Made by a program: the position numbers and the translations under genes. Source: an uncultured Clostridia bacterium (GTDB taxonomy: Bacteria > Bacillota > Clostridia > TANB77 > CAG-508). Taken from it: a DNA stretch of 64,000 nucleotides. Numbering within the stretch: the stretch's first letter is position 1; each line of letters starts with the position of its first letter. The DNA is taken from contig CALXFE010000002.1 of assembly GCA_944387545.1 (NCBI GenBank), positions 1-64,000 on the forward strand. Reading direction: 5' to 3'. The notes beneath the pieces were generated by a model. It was not told where the DNA came from, did not search any database, and was given only the letters and a program-made list of their open reading frames with translations. Positions 34,370 to 43,754 of this stretch are shown in pieces.

Positions 34370-34928
34370 TATTCAAGATATGATAGATGTGAATACCATT
34401 ATAGGTGAACCAATTGAAACTTCGAATAATATTGTAATTATCCCCATATCAAAAGTATCTTTTGGATTCGCAGCCGGTGGAAGTGAATTTAAAGGGGAAA
34501 CAATTGATGAGTATAGGAAGAGAGAAAAAGAAGAAGAGGTGCAATACAGATTACCATTTGGAGGTGGTTCAGGAGCGGGGGTTACAATTAATCCAATTGC
34601 TTTCTTGGTGATACAAGAGGAAAATGTAAAATTGATGCCAGTTAGCTATATCTCTTCCATAGACAAGCTTTTAGATTATATTCCAGATGTATTGGATAAG
34701 ACCAATCATATGATCAATAAATGTATGCAAAAATCAAAAGGAAAAAAAGAACCAAAAGATATAGAAAAGAAAAAACCAGAAAACATAAAGATGGATAAAG
34801 ATAAAATGGAAGATGATTTAGAAGAAAGTAGACATATAACAGAAAAAATGCAAAAGACCAAAAAGCCAATCGAAGAAGAAATTACGTATGAGTATGAATA
34901 TGATGAAACGTTAGATGATGACGAATAA
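34323..34928 (+). CDS. ytfJ: sporulation protein YtfJ (GerW)
   Basis: A 201-residue protein. EHPIEGLMTTAMNSIQDMID opens it, followed by VNTIIGEP, IIPISKVSFGFAAGGSEF and the Gly-rich LPFGGGSGAGVTINPIAF, all YtfJ/GerW hallmarks. The C-terminal 60 residues are a Lys/Glu-rich tail longer than in Bacillus. The family is needed for spore germination in some Bacilli. Start at 34323 after AAAGGAGGAAG. Confidence 0.92.
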   Translation: MSEHPIEGLMTTAMNSIQDMIDVNTIIGEPIETSNNIVIIPISKVSFGFAAGGSEFKGETIDEYRKREKEEEVQYRLPFGGGSGAGVTINPIAFLVIQEENVKLMPVSYISSIDKLLDYIPDVLDKTNHMINKCMQKSKGKKEPKDIEKKKPENIKMDKDKMEDDLEESRHITEKMQKTKKPIEEEITYEYEYDETLDDDE

Positions 34929-35007
34929 ACATACCTAAAAAAGGGATTGACGAACTTTACAACAAACCCAATATCCAGAAAATAAAAAAACGTGTTGACA
35001 AAGTTTC

Positions 35008-35052
35008 AAAAAAAGATAATAGAAATAGCGAATATTTCTATTATCTTTTTTT
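35008..35052 (+). terminator. terminator after ytfJ
   Basis: AAAAAAAGATAATAGAAATA pairs perfectly with TATTTCTATTATCTTTTTTT across a GCGAA loop. Symmetric A and T runs make it bidirectional in form. Confidence 0.92.
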
Positions 35053-35162
35053 GTTTTTAGATATTTGTTAATAAAAAATTAATAAATCCTCTATTTATTA
35101 TTAATAAAAATGTGGTATAGTATATATGCCAGAGGATAAGGCTGAGAACGGAGGAAAGAATT

Positions 35163-35870
35163 ATGTATAATATATTAGTTGTTGATGATGATAAAGAAAT
35201 TGTAAATGCTATTGAAATCTATTTATCACAAGAAGGATATCATATTATCAAAGCTTATGATGGAGAAGAAGCTTTAGAAAAGCTAAAAGAAAATGAGATT
35301 CACTTAATTATTCTAGATATTATGATGCCCAATAAAGATGGAATCGAAACATTGCAGGAAATTAGAAAAGATAAAACCATCCCTGTTATTATGTTGTCAG
35401 CAAAATCAGAAGACTATGATAAGATTTCAGGATTAAATACAGGTGCTGATGACTATGTTACAAAACCATTTAATCCATTAGAATTAATTGCAAGAGTAAA
35501 ATCTAACATTAGAAGATATGTAGATTTTAATCATACAACTGTAAGAAATGAATCCAAAACAGAAAAACTGTTAAAAACAGGAACATTAGAGATGAATGAT
35601 GAAACAAAGAAAGTGACAGTGGATGCAAAAGAAATAAAATTGACAGCAACAGAGTATAATATCTTAAAATTTCTATTAAAGAATAAAGGAAAAGTATATT
35701 CTATAGAACAAATTTATGAAAATGTATGGAATGAAGAAAGTTATGGTGCAGAAAACATCATAGCTGTACATATCAGACATATAAGAGAAAAAATAGAAAT
35801 TAATCCCAAAGACCCCAAATATTTAAAAGTCATCTGGGGAATTGGGTATAAAGTAGAAGATATAAAATAA
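35163..35870 (+). CDS. OmpR-family response regulator
   Basis: A 235-residue transcription factor. The receiver domain has DDDKE (acid pocket), LDIMMPNKDG (phosphorylated Asp), MLSAKSE (Thr/Ser switch) and YVTKPFNP (Lys). A winged-helix DNA-binding domain covers residues ~140-232 and ends VIWGIGYKVE. An extended -10 (TGGTATAGT, 35113-35121) lies upstream and AACGGAGGAAAG is the RBS. It pairs with the kinase that follows after 122 nt. Confidence 0.93.
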   Translation: MYNILVVDDDKEIVNAIEIYLSQEGYHIIKAYDGEEALEKLKENEIHLIILDIMMPNKDGIETLQEIRKDKTIPVIMLSAKSEDYDKISGLNTGADDYVTKPFNPLELIARVKSNIRRYVDFNHTTVRNESKTEKLLKTGTLEMNDETKKVTVDAKEIKLTATEYNILKFLLKNKGKVYSIEQIYENVWNEESYGAENIIAVHIRHIREKIEINPKDPKYLKVIWGIGYKVEDIK

Positions 35871-35992
35871 TAGATAATAAATAGAAAATATATGAATGAT
35901 TATGGGTAATCAAAAGAAGGAACGTGTAAAAACATAAGAAAAGAATAGAGAAAAAATAGATAAAGAGGAATAACAAAAAAGAAGGTGAATAT

Positions 35993-38077
35993 ATGCAAAA
36001 TGTAAGAGAATCCATATTATTAAAATTTTTATGTTATATATTGATTCCTGCTATGATTTTTGTCTTAGCAATTAGCATTATTGATGTATCCATTACTTCA
36101 CAATATGGAGAAATGGAAGGACCAGAAGAATATATTGAAACAGAAGAATTTGGAAGAGAATATTTATTAACATTAATCTATAATGTTCGAGGGATTAACA
36201 ATGACAAGAGAAAAATGAAAGTAAACACAGAAAATACAAATACCTTAGAAACATCTGAAAGACCATCACAAACGACAAGTGAAAATCCATATGATAATTA
36301 TAGTGAAATAGAAGATGAAAGTTATGCATATCCAGTCTATTATGAAGTGATAAATTATAATAATACGATGATAAGCCAATATATTCAGTATATTATTATT
36401 GATAAAGAAAATGGTAATATGTTTACCAATATTAGGTCAAACAATTATCCAGAAGAAATAAATAAATTGCAATCAGAAAAAACCAACTGGAGTTATCAAG
36501 ATGGAAAAATAACAACCAACATTCATACAATTAACCAAGAAAGTACCAAATATATAACATCATCTAGCTATTCAATTGATAATTTTGAAGGATATGAGGT
36601 ATATTCTAATATAGACCCGACGGCACTAACTTATTCAAATACTTTATATGTGCAACAGACAGTATATAATATATTTAAAGAACATGAAAACTTACCTGCG
36701 TATTTAATACCATTGTCAGCGATTTCAATTATTATTATGATTGTGTATTTAATTTGGGCGACAGGACATGAAAAAGGAAAAGAAGGCATTCAATTAAATA
36801 GTATTGATAGAATTTCTTATGAAATCATTTCTATTGTAATTATGATTGTCATTGGTATGATGATGAGCTTTGCAATTGCGAGTGTAGAAACACAAATTCC
36901 ACAAAAGATTTTAATATCTGTATTTTTACTATGTTACTTAATTGGATATGCATGTTTGGCAGTATGGGTTAGTACCACAATTAGAAGACTAAAAGCAAAA
37001 CAATTTATCCGTTCATTCTTAACCTACAAAATTTGTAGATGGATAAAAGTAACGATTCAAAAAATCTTTAGAAAAGTAACAGATAAAGAAAATACAAATC
37101 GTAAAATCACAATTATTTATTGGGGATTTGTTGCTATTAGTATGATATTAGCATGTACTATGTGGAGCGGAATTGGTTTTATTGCATTGATTGCTTTTTG
37201 GGTATGGGTATATTACAAATTGCTACAATATAATAAAAAAGTACAAAAAATCAATGAAGCCTTAAGAAATATATATGAAGGAAATCCAAATGTAAAATTA
37301 AATGAAGAAGAATTAGAAGGAACATTAAAAATCATGGCAAAATATATTAATGACATTGCAGGCGGATTTACCAATGCGATTGATCAAAGTTTAAAATCTG
37401 AGAGATTAAAAACAGAACTGATTACAAATGTATCACATGATATCAAAACACCATTAACATCTATTATCAATTATGTGGATTTATTGAAAAAAGAAGATAT
37501 CCATAATGCCCAAATAGAACAATACATTGCAGTATTAGATAAAAAATCACAAAGATTAAAGAAATTGATAGAAGATTTAGTAGAAGCATCAAAAGTATCA
37601 TCTGGAAATGTGACATTAAATATAGAAACAATTAACCTAAAAGAGTTATTAAATCAAACTGTAGGAGAATTTGAAGATAAATTAGAAAAGAAAAAATTAA
37701 AACTAGAAATGGATTTACCAAATGAAAATGTATTCATTAAAGCAGATAATCGATATTTATATAGAGTTATCGAAAATGTATTTAGTAATATTTCAAAATA
37801 TGCTTTAGAAGGTTCTAGAGTCTATATAAATTTATATGAAGAAAATAAAAATGTTAAATTAGAAATAAAAAATATATCAAAAGAGAAATTAAATATTAGT
37901 GCAGAAGAATTAATGCAACGATTTGTAAGGGGAGATAAATCTAGATACACAGAAGGAAGTGGTTTGGGGCTTTCTATTGCAGAAAGTTTAACAGAATTAC
38001 AAGGTGGAGAATTTAAAATTGATATTGATGGTGATTTATTTAAAGTAGAAATTAAATGGAAAGGAACTGATATGTAA
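35993..38077 (+). CDS. membrane sensor histidine kinase
   Basis: A 694-residue kinase. An N-terminal helix (FLCYILIPAMIFVLAISI) anchors an extracellular sensor of about 200 residues. Around residues 235-420 there are four or more further helices. NVSHDIKTPLTSIINYVDLL is the H-box. RYLYRVIENVFSNISKYA is the N-box; the G1-like box is weak and SGLGLSIAESLTELQGG is the G2 box. Cognate of the preceding OmpR regulator. The ligand is unknown. The gene ends only about 150 nt before the spoIIA operon. Confidence 0.9.
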   Translation: MQNVRESILLKFLCYILIPAMIFVLAISIIDVSITSQYGEMEGPEEYIETEEFGREYLLTLIYNVRGINNDKRKMKVNTENTNTLETSERPSQTTSENPYDNYSEIEDESYAYPVYYEVINYNNTMISQYIQYIIIDKENGNMFTNIRSNNYPEEINKLQSEKTNWSYQDGKITTNIHTINQESTKYITSSSYSIDNFEGYEVYSNIDPTALTYSNTLYVQQTVYNIFKEHENLPAYLIPLSAISIIIMIVYLIWATGHEKGKEGIQLNSIDRISYEIISIVIMIVIGMMMSFAIASVETQIPQKILISVFLLCYLIGYACLAVWVSTTIRRLKAKQFIRSFLTYKICRWIKVTIQKIFRKVTDKENTNRKITIIYWGFVAISMILACTMWSGIGFIALIAFWVWVYYKLLQYNKKVQKINEALRNIYEGNPNVKLNEEELEGTLKIMAKYINDIAGGFTNAIDQSLKSERLKTELITNVSHDIKTPLTSIINYVDLLKKEDIHNAQIEQYIAVLDKKSQRLKKLIEDLVEASKVSSGNVTLNIETINLKELLNQTVGEFEDKLEKKKLKLEMDLPNENVFIKADNRYLYRVIENVFSNISKYALEGSRVYINLYEENKNVKLEIKNISKEKLNISAEELMQRFVRGDKSRYTEGSGLGLSIAESLTELQGGEFKIDIDGDLFKVEIKWKGTDM

Positions 38078-38125
38078 GTTCCTTTCTTTTGTTTTTAAAT
38101 ACTTTATAGAATCCGCTCATTCAAA

Positions 38126-38200
38126 TGTCGAAAACTTCTAATAAAACGACAAAACTTCCTATTTTTCGCTCTTGGAAAATAATGGAAAAAGGAATATAAT
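38126..38200 (+). promoter_or_regulatory. spoIIA operon control region: Spo0A boxes and promoter
   Basis: TGTCGAA at 38126-38132 matches the Spo0A box exactly. AACGACA at 38145-38151 is an inverted near-match (TGTCGTT). TTGGAA (38172-38177), a 17-nt spacer and TATAAT (38195-38200) form a sigma-A-type promoter. The overlapping TTGGAAAA-N11-GGAAT reading fits sigma-H less well. In Bacillus the spoIIA promoter is sigma-H dependent and activated by phosphorylated Spo0A, so the layout agrees. Confidence 0.65.
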
Positions 38201-38227
38201 ACCAAAAGAATATTAAAGGAGGATATG

Positions 38228-38548
38228 ATGGAATCAAAATTTTATGAAGAGGACAAGTTATTGGTATTTAGAATAACGGAAGAAATTGATGATTTTAGTG
38301 TTCAAAAGATAAGGAGGAGGGCTGATTATGAAATTGAAAGATATATGCCTAAAAAAGTTGTATTTGATTTTGATCGTGTTACATTCATGGATAGCGCAGG
38401 GATAGGACTCATTATAGGAAGGTATAAATTTGCCAAAATGTTAGGAGGAACCGTTGAACTTGCCAATTTAACAAATAGTATCAAAAAAATATTTGAAATG
38501 AGTGGCATTTTAAGATTAATACCTGTCACCAATTTAGAAATTATATAG
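38228..38548 (+). CDS. spoIIAA: anti-sigma F factor antagonist SpoIIAA
   Basis: A 106-residue STAS-domain protein. VTFMDSAGIGLIIGRYK holds the Ser that SpoIIAB phosphorylates and SpoIIE dephosphorylates. KKVVFDFDRV and MSGILRLIPV are the surrounding family segments. In its unphosphorylated form it frees sigma-F in the forespore. Two adjacent ATGs occur (38225, 38228); the second is better spaced from AAAGGAGG. Confidence 0.95.
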   Translation: MESKFYEEDKLLVFRITEEIDDFSVQKIRRRADYEIERYMPKKVVFDFDRVTFMDSAGIGLIIGRYKFAKMLGGTVELANLTNSIKKIFEMSGILRLIPVTNLEII

Positions 38549-38632
38549 GCGCATAGAAGCATGTTTCATAACAAAAAAGGTTTATAGGTAATACCGAATA
38601 AAAAACCTAAATATATATTAAAGGTAAGAAAA

Positions 38633-39115
38633 ATGAAAAGTGAAATTGAAAATGAAATGAAATTAGAATTTATTAGTAAATCTGCAAATGAAGCATTTGC
38701 AAGAATTACGGTTGCAGCTTTTGCATCACAATTGGATCCTACGATAGAAGAATTAGCAGATATAAAAACAGCAGTTTCTGAAGCGGTTACCAATTGTATT
38801 ATTCATGGATATGACAAAAAACAAGGAATTGTCAAAATATTTGCAAGACTAAAAGAAAATGAAATTATGATAGAAATATCAGATAAGGGAAAAGGAATAG
38901 AAAATATCGATATAGCAAAAGAACCTCTATATACGACAAAACCAAATCTAGAAAGATCAGGAATGGGATTTACAATAATGGAAAGCTTTATGGATACAGT
39001 AGATGTTGAATCTGTTGTTGGATTAGGAACAAAAGTAACGATGAGAAAAATAATAAAAAATAAGATGGAAAATGACGAGGCAGATGATGAGTTTGAAATG
39101 ATTACAAAAGAATAG
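38633..39115 (+). CDS. spoIIAB: anti-sigma F factor / serine kinase SpoIIAB
   Basis: A 160-residue GHKL-type kinase. [17 protein letters not shown] is the N-box, [11 protein letters not shown] the G1 box and [14 protein letters not shown] the G2 region. It binds and inhibits sigma-F and phosphorylates SpoIIAA. The C-terminal acidic extension ([15 protein letters not shown]) is longer than in Bacillus. The gene follows spoIIAA by 84 nt with GGTAAGAAAA before the ATG, a rather weak ribosome binding site. Confidence 0.94.
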   Translation: MKSEIENEMKLEFISKSANEAFARITVAAFASQLDPTIEELADIKTAVSEAVTNCIIHGYDKKQGIVKIFARLKENEIMIEISDKGKGIENIDIAKEPLYTTKPNLERSGMGFTIMESFMDTVDVESVVGLGTKVTMRKIIKNKMENDEADDEFEMITKE

Positions 39116-39124
39116 AGGTATACT

Positions 39125-39853
39125 ATGTTTGAAAACAGTGTTGAAGCAATCAAAAAGGCACAATCTGGCGATAAATATGAATTAGAAAAAATGATCAGAG
39201 ATAACAATGGCCTTATATGGAGTATTGTCAAAAGATTTAATGGGAGAGGATACGAGTTAGAAGATTTATACCAGATTGGATGTATGGGATTTATAAAGTC
39301 AATTAAAAGATTTGACACCAATTATGATGTGAAATTATCTACATATGCCGTTCCCTATATGATTGGAGAAATTAAAAGATATATAAGAGATGATGGACCA
39401 ATAAAAGTAAGTAGAGGCATAAAAGAATTAGGAATGAAAATAAGAGAACTACAAAAAGAAAGCATAAGCAAAAAAGGAAAGGAATTAACGATTGAAGAAT
39501 TAGAAAAAGAATTAAAGATATCAAAAGAAGATATCGGATTAGCACTGGAAGCGAATAATACAGTGGAATCCATTGATAGTAACTTTTATACAGACAATAA
39601 AGATGGAAATTGTATTCAGTTAATAGAAAAAATTTCAACAGATAAAAACGAAGAAGAAATTATCACAAATAAATTAGCAATAAAACAATTAATAGAAGGA
39701 CTAGATAATCGAGATAAAGAGCTTATATTACTAAGGTTTTATAAAGATAAAACACAATCTCAAGTAGCAAAAATTCTTGGAATTACACAAGTACAGGTTT
39801 CAAGATTAGAAAGAAAAATTCTAGATAAGATGAAAATGAAGCTAATTTCCTAA
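39125..39853 (+). CDS. sigF: RNA polymerase sigma-F factor
   Basis: A 242-residue forespore sigma factor. Region 2 has GLIWSIVKRFNGRGYELEDL, QIGCMGFIKSIKRFD and YAVPYMIGEIKRYIRDDG. Region 3 follows, and region 4 ends SQVAKILGITQVQVSRLERK with the helix-turn-helix for the -35 element. Gene order after spoIIAA and spoIIAB and length agree with SigF. RBS GAGGTATACT; 9 nt after the spoIIAB stop. Confidence 0.96.
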   Translation: MFENSVEAIKKAQSGDKYELEKMIRDNNGLIWSIVKRFNGRGYELEDLYQIGCMGFIKSIKRFDTNYDVKLSTYAVPYMIGEIKRYIRDDGPIKVSRGIKELGMKIRELQKESISKKGKELTIEELEKELKISKEDIGLALEANNTVESIDSNFYTDNKDGNCIQLIEKISTDKNEEEIITNKLAIKQLIEGLDNRDKELILLRFYKDKTQSQVAKILGITQVQVSRLERKILDKMKMKLIS

Positions 39854-39866
39854 AGAAGGTGATCAA

Positions 39867-40883
39867 TTGAAAAAAGTTTTTATCTATTTTTTTGTTTTTT
39901 TATTTATCTGTTTCATTCTACCAGCATTATTAACCAAATGGGAAACCAGTACATATTCAGAAGCCAGCAGTGAGAATGAAGAAAATCCAAAAGAAGCATC
40001 AGAAGAAGCTTCAGATGCATATGTATATAATCAATATGGAACCATAAAGTTATTACATGCAGATACAAATGAAGTCGAAGAAGTAGCATTAGACAGCTAT
40101 CTTTGTAATGTTGTATCAGCAGAAATGCCAGTAGATTTTGAAAAAGAAGCATTAAAAGCACAAGCAATTGTTGCAAGAACCTATACAATTTACAAAATGC
40201 ATTACCAAAAACATGATAATGCAGACATTTGTGATGATTCTACTTGTTGTCAAGCTTGGATTTCAAAAGAAGATCGATTTGCTAGATGGGATGGAGATAA
40301 AGAAGCAAAATGGGATAAAATTGAAGAATGTGTCAATGAAACAAAGGGAAAAGTAATCACTTATGAAAATCAACCGATTAATGCTTTTTTTCATTCCAAT
40401 AGTGGAGGAAAGACAGAACTACCAGTAGATGTATGGGGTGGAGGCAGTAATATGCCATATCTCCAAGTAGTAGAAACATTAGGAGAAGAAGGATATACGC
40501 AATATAATTCAGAAGTAGAATTAACAAATGAAGAAATTTTAGAAAAATTAAAACAAAAGTATGCAGATATTCAAATTGACTTTAATAATAATGAAGATAT
40601 CAAAATATTAGAATATACAAGTAGTGGAAGAGTAAAAACTATAAAATTTGGAAATCATGAAATTTCAGGAACAGAAGCTAGAAGTATATTTGGATTGAAA
40701 TCTACAAATTTTGAATTCGTAAAAGAAGAGGGAAAAATAAAATTTATCGTCAAAGGATATGGTCATGGTGTAGGAATGAGTCAAACTGGAGCAGACAGTA
40801 TGGCAAAAAGTGGTAGTACGGCAGAAGAAATTATTCAGCATTTTTATGTCGGTGTAGAGATTAAGGAAGTTAATTCTCTGTGA
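39867..40883 (+). CDS. spoIID: stage II sporulation protein D
   Basis: A 338-residue lytic transglycosylase of the engulfment complex. Start is a TTG (AAAGAAGGTGATCAA precedes). One membrane helix (VFIYFFVFLFICFILPALL) is followed by the SpoIID domain: VVSAEMPVDFEKEALKAQAIVARTY holds the catalytic Glu, and AFFHSNSGGKTEL, the GHGVGMSQTGADSMA motif and the IIQHFYVGVEI C-terminus are typical. CDDSTCCQAW has the Cys cluster of clostridial members. It follows sigF by 13 nt, so it sits in the spoIIA operon, unlike in Bacillus. Confidence 0.94.
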   Translation: MKKVFIYFFVFLFICFILPALLTKWETSTYSEASSENEENPKEASEEASDAYVYNQYGTIKLLHADTNEVEEVALDSYLCNVVSAEMPVDFEKEALKAQAIVARTYTIYKMHYQKHDNADICDDSTCCQAWISKEDRFARWDGDKEAKWDKIEECVNETKGKVITYENQPINAFFHSNSGGKTELPVDVWGGGSNMPYLQVVETLGEEGYTQYNSEVELTNEEILEKLKQKYADIQIDFNNNEDIKILEYTSSGRVKTIKFGNHEISGTEARSIFGLKSTNFEFVKEEGKIKFIVKGYGHGVGMSQTGADSMAKSGSTAEEIIQHFYVGVEIKEVNSL

Positions 40884-40885
40884 TT

Positions 40886-41085
40886 TGGCAGTTTCTAAAA
40901 ACATATTATATATTTTATTTATTACTCGGTTAACATTACATTATAAAGAAATTTTAAAGATAGCTAATAGGCACCTCTCAAAGAAAATTTGAGATTCTCC
41001 TATTAGCTATCTTAATAATTTCTAATATAATTTCATTCACATTCGTAATTTCATAAAATATATAATATGTTTTTAGAAACTGCCA
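40886..41085. repeat. intergenic inverted-repeat element E3 (33-bp perfect arms, structured core)
   Basis: The arm at 40886-40918 (TGGCAGTTTCTAAAAACATA onward) is exactly complementary to 41053-41085. The core 40919-41052 forms a 15-bp stem AAGATAGCTAATAGG / CCTATTAGCTATCTT enclosing CTCAAA / TTTGAG. Its reverse complement aligns with the E1 core over about 135 nt, including ACGAATGTGAATGAAAT, CTAATAGGAGAATCTCAAA and GGTGCCTATTAG. Arm sequences differ completely from E1. It starts 2 nt after the spoIID stop codon. Confidence 0.85.
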
Positions 41086-41177
41086 GCATTTATAATAAAC
41101 AAAAAAATATTTTAAAAATGTATAATCTTTTTAAAAAAGGAAATACTTGTAATAACAAAGTATTTAAGGAGGATTAT

Positions 41178-42002
41178 ATGAGAAGAAATATGAATTTAAA
41201 AAATGTAAAGGAAAAAAATATAAATGATAAGATAATTTCATATATTGTTGTTGGAACAATTATAGTAGCTATCATTATTATTTCATTGTTATTATATAGC
41301 CAAAAAATAAATAAAGATGTGAAAGATGAAACGATGTCATTAGGACAAATGGCAAATATAATAGGAGATACAGATGAAAATGATGAAGAAACAGAAAGTG
41401 CTAGTACAGACATTGGTAAAACAGTTGAAGAGAGCGAAAAAGACAGCGAAGAACAAACCGGTGGAGAAAATGTACAAGCTCAAGAAAATGAAAATACGAC
41501 ACCGAGTGAACCTGTAACAAGTAGTACAAATACCAGTAATACAGCACAAAATACAACAAGTGCAGAATCAAAAACAGAAAAACAAGAAATAAAGGAGCTT
41601 AGTTTTCAAAAACCAGTAGAAGGTGAAATCATACGAGAATTTGCACAAGATAATTTAATATATTCACAAACATTAGAAGAATGGGTAACACATAATGGGA
41701 TAGATATAAAAGCAGATAAAACAACAGTAGTAAAAGCAGCTGAAGCAGGTGTTATAAAATCAATAAAAAATGATCCTAGATATGGATTAACCATTGTAAT
41801 ACAACATGATGATGTATATCAAACTGTATATTCGAATTTATTGACGGCAGAATTTGTGGTTGAAGGAGAAACAGTAGAAAAAGGACAATCTATTGGTACA
41901 GTAGGAAATAGTGCTGTATTTGAAATCGCTGATGAACCACATTTACATTTTGAAATATTAAAAAATTCTATACAGGAAGATCCATCAATTTATATAAAAT
42001 AG
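41178..42002 (+). CDS. spoIIQ: SpoIIQ-type M23 peptidase-domain protein
   Basis: A 274-residue protein with one N-terminal membrane helix (ISYIVVGTIIVAIIIISLLL), a Glu/Ser/Thr-rich linker and a C-terminal LytM (M23) domain. THNGIDIKAD provides the His and Asp metal ligands and PHLHFEIL the last His, so zinc binding seems intact, as in clostridial SpoIIQ and unlike Bacillus. It is the forespore half of the SpoIIQ-SpoIIIAH channel. Position after spoIID matches the Bacillus spoIID-spoIIQ order. Start at 41178 after TAAGGAGGA; an upstream frame reaches into E3. Confidence 0.88.
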   Translation: MRRNMNLKNVKEKNINDKIISYIVVGTIIVAIIIISLLLYSQKINKDVKDETMSLGQMANIIGDTDENDEETESASTDIGKTVEESEKDSEEQTGGENVQAQENENTTPSEPVTSSTNTSNTAQNTTSAESKTEKQEIKELSFQKPVEGEIIREFAQDNLIYSQTLEEWVTHNGIDIKADKTTVVKAAEAGVIKSIKNDPRYGLTIVIQHDDVYQTVYSNLLTAEFVVEGETVEKGQSIGTVGNSAVFEIADEPHLHFEILKNSIQEDPSIYIK

Positions 42003-42068
42003 TAATTGACTAAGAAATATATGTGTGGTAAAATAGGCTGGAAAAATAATAAAAGAAGGAATGAAGAA

Positions 42069-43160
42069 ATGAAATTAGGAATTGTTGGATTACCAAATGT
42101 AGGAAAAAGTACATTATTTAATAGTATAACAAAAGCAGGTGCCGAGTGTGCGAATTATCCATTTTGTACAATTGAACCAAATGTTGGTGTTGTACCTGTT
42201 CCAGATGAAAGATTAGATGTATTAACAAAGATGTATCATCCTCAAAAAACAACACATGCTGTTATTGAATTTGTGGATATAGCAGGATTAGTAAAAGGTG
42301 CAAGTAGAGGAGAAGGTTTAGGAAATAAATTTTTATCACATATACGTGAAACAGATGCCATATGTGAAGTGGTAAGATGTTTTGAAGATTCTAATATTGT
42401 ACATGTTGATGGGAGTATAGATCCAATAAGAGATATTGAAACAATCAATTTAGAATTAATATTTGCAGATATAGAAACCGTTAATAAAAGACTAGAGAAA
42501 GCCAAGAAGAATTTAAAAGCAGATAAAAAATATCAAGAGGAAATAGATGTACTTGAAAAGATAAAGGATACTCTAGAAAAAGGAATATCTGCTAGAGCAA
42601 TTGATTTTAATGAAGAAGAACAAACGTTAGTAAAAGATATGTTTTTATTAACAACAAAACCAATATTATATATTGCAAATGTTTCTGAGAATCAATTAAG
42701 TAATGCTGAAAATGACTTAAATGTCAAAAAAGTAAAGGAATATGCTGAAAAAGAAAAAGCAGAAGTCATACCTCTATGTGTGAAAGTGGAGGAAGAATTA
42801 TCAGGATTAGATGATAATGACAAAAAAGAAATGCTAGATATGTTAGGGTTAGAAGAGTCAGGATTAGATAAAGTGATAAAGAAAAGTTATGATTTACTTG
42901 GATTAATGTCATTTCTAACAGCAGGAGAGCCAGAAGTAAGAGCATGGACAATCAAAAAAGGTACCAAAGCGCCACAAGCAGCAGGAAAAATCCATTCAGA
43001 TATTGAAAGAGGTTTTATAAAAGCAGAAGTTGTTTCATTCAAAGATTTAATAGAACAAGGTTCAATGGCTTCGGCTAAAGAAAAGGGATTAGTAAGATCA
43101 GAAGGTAAAGAATATGTCATGCAAGATGGAGATATTGTGTTATTTAAATTTAATGTGTAA
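42069..43160 (+). CDS. ychF: redox-regulated ATPase YchF (Obg family)
   Basis: A 363-residue P-loop protein. LGIVGLPNVGKSTLFN is the G1 motif, YPFCTIEPNVGVVPVPD the switch region and DIAGLVKGASRGEGLGNKFL G3. A coiled-coil insert (residues ~125-200) and the C-terminal TGS-like domain ending EGKEYVMQDGDIVLFKFNV complete the YchF fold. Family members prefer ATP to GTP and associate with ribosomes. The start at 42069 follows AAGAAGGAATGAAGAA. Confidence 0.96.
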   Translation: MKLGIVGLPNVGKSTLFNSITKAGAECANYPFCTIEPNVGVVPVPDERLDVLTKMYHPQKTTHAVIEFVDIAGLVKGASRGEGLGNKFLSHIRETDAICEVVRCFEDSNIVHVDGSIDPIRDIETINLELIFADIETVNKRLEKAKKNLKADKKYQEEIDVLEKIKDTLEKGISARAIDFNEEEQTLVKDMFLLTTKPILYIANVSENQLSNAENDLNVKKVKEYAEKEKAEVIPLCVKVEEELSGLDDNDKKEMLDMLGLEESGLDKVIKKSYDLLGLMSFLTAGEPEVRAWTIKKGTKAPQAAGKIHSDIERGFIKAEVVSFKDLIEQGSMASAKEKGLVRSEGKEYVMQDGDIVLFKFNV

Positions 43161-43213
43161 TAAAGTGTAATTTTTCTGTAATAAAAATGTAATAAAAAAA
43201 AAGAAAAAAACTA

Positions 43214-43242
43214 TTGACTAAAAAATAAAATAAGTATATTAT
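43214..43242 (+). promoter_or_regulatory. sigma-A promoter of the LPKTG protein gene
   Basis: TTGACT at 43214-43219 and TATTAT at 43237-43242, 17-nt spacer, with an untranslated leader of about 110 nt before the start at 43359. Confidence 0.6.
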
Positions 43243-43358
43243 ATTTATAGTGTAAACAAAAGATAATAGTGTGTTTGTAAACTTGCAATTATTAAAAAAA
43301 CGTGCTATAATAATAATTGTTTATAGAGAAAAATAGATATGAAGTAAGGAGAGGTAAT

Positions 43359-43745
43359 ATGAAAAAATCAATTATTTTAAAAAGTTTTTTAGTAATTTTA
43401 GTTAGTGCAATGCTTGTATTTATGACATCATCAGTATATGCAGCAACATCACCAGAAGATGGAGAATTTCCAGATATATTAGAAGAGAACACTTCATCAA
43501 ATAGTGCAAATACGAATACAAATTCAAATTCAAATACAAATAGCAATAGTGCGAATACAAATTCTAATGTTCAAAACTTAAATGCTTTAAGAAATAATAC
43601 AAGTAATAGAGTAAACAACACATCTAATACTTTACCAAAAACAGGTATACAAGATTCTTTACCAACAGTATTATTGGTTGTTGTATTTGCAATCTCAGCA
43701 ATTTATGCATATAAAAAAATAAAAGATTATAGAAATATTGATTAA
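43359..43745 (+). CDS. small LPKTG-anchored surface protein
   Basis: A 128-residue exported protein. A signal peptide (IILKSFLVILVSAMLVFM to SVYAA) is followed by a low-complexity Asn/Ser/Thr stretch (TNTNSNSNTNSNSANTNS). It ends with LPKTG (residues ~96-100), a hydrophobic helix and KKIKDYRNID. It is a plain sortase substrate with no recognisable functional domain, possibly a spacer or wall decoration. It faces the sortase gene tail to tail, sharing the terminator. Start at 43359 follows AAGGAGAGG. Confidence 0.85.
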   Translation: MKKSIILKSFLVILVSAMLVFMTSSVYAATSPEDGEFPDILEENTSSNSANTNTNSNSNTNSNSANTNSNVQNLNALRNNTSNRVNNTSNTLPKTGIQDSLPTVLLVVVFAISAIYAYKKIKDYRNID

Positions 43746-43754
43746 TAAATATAG

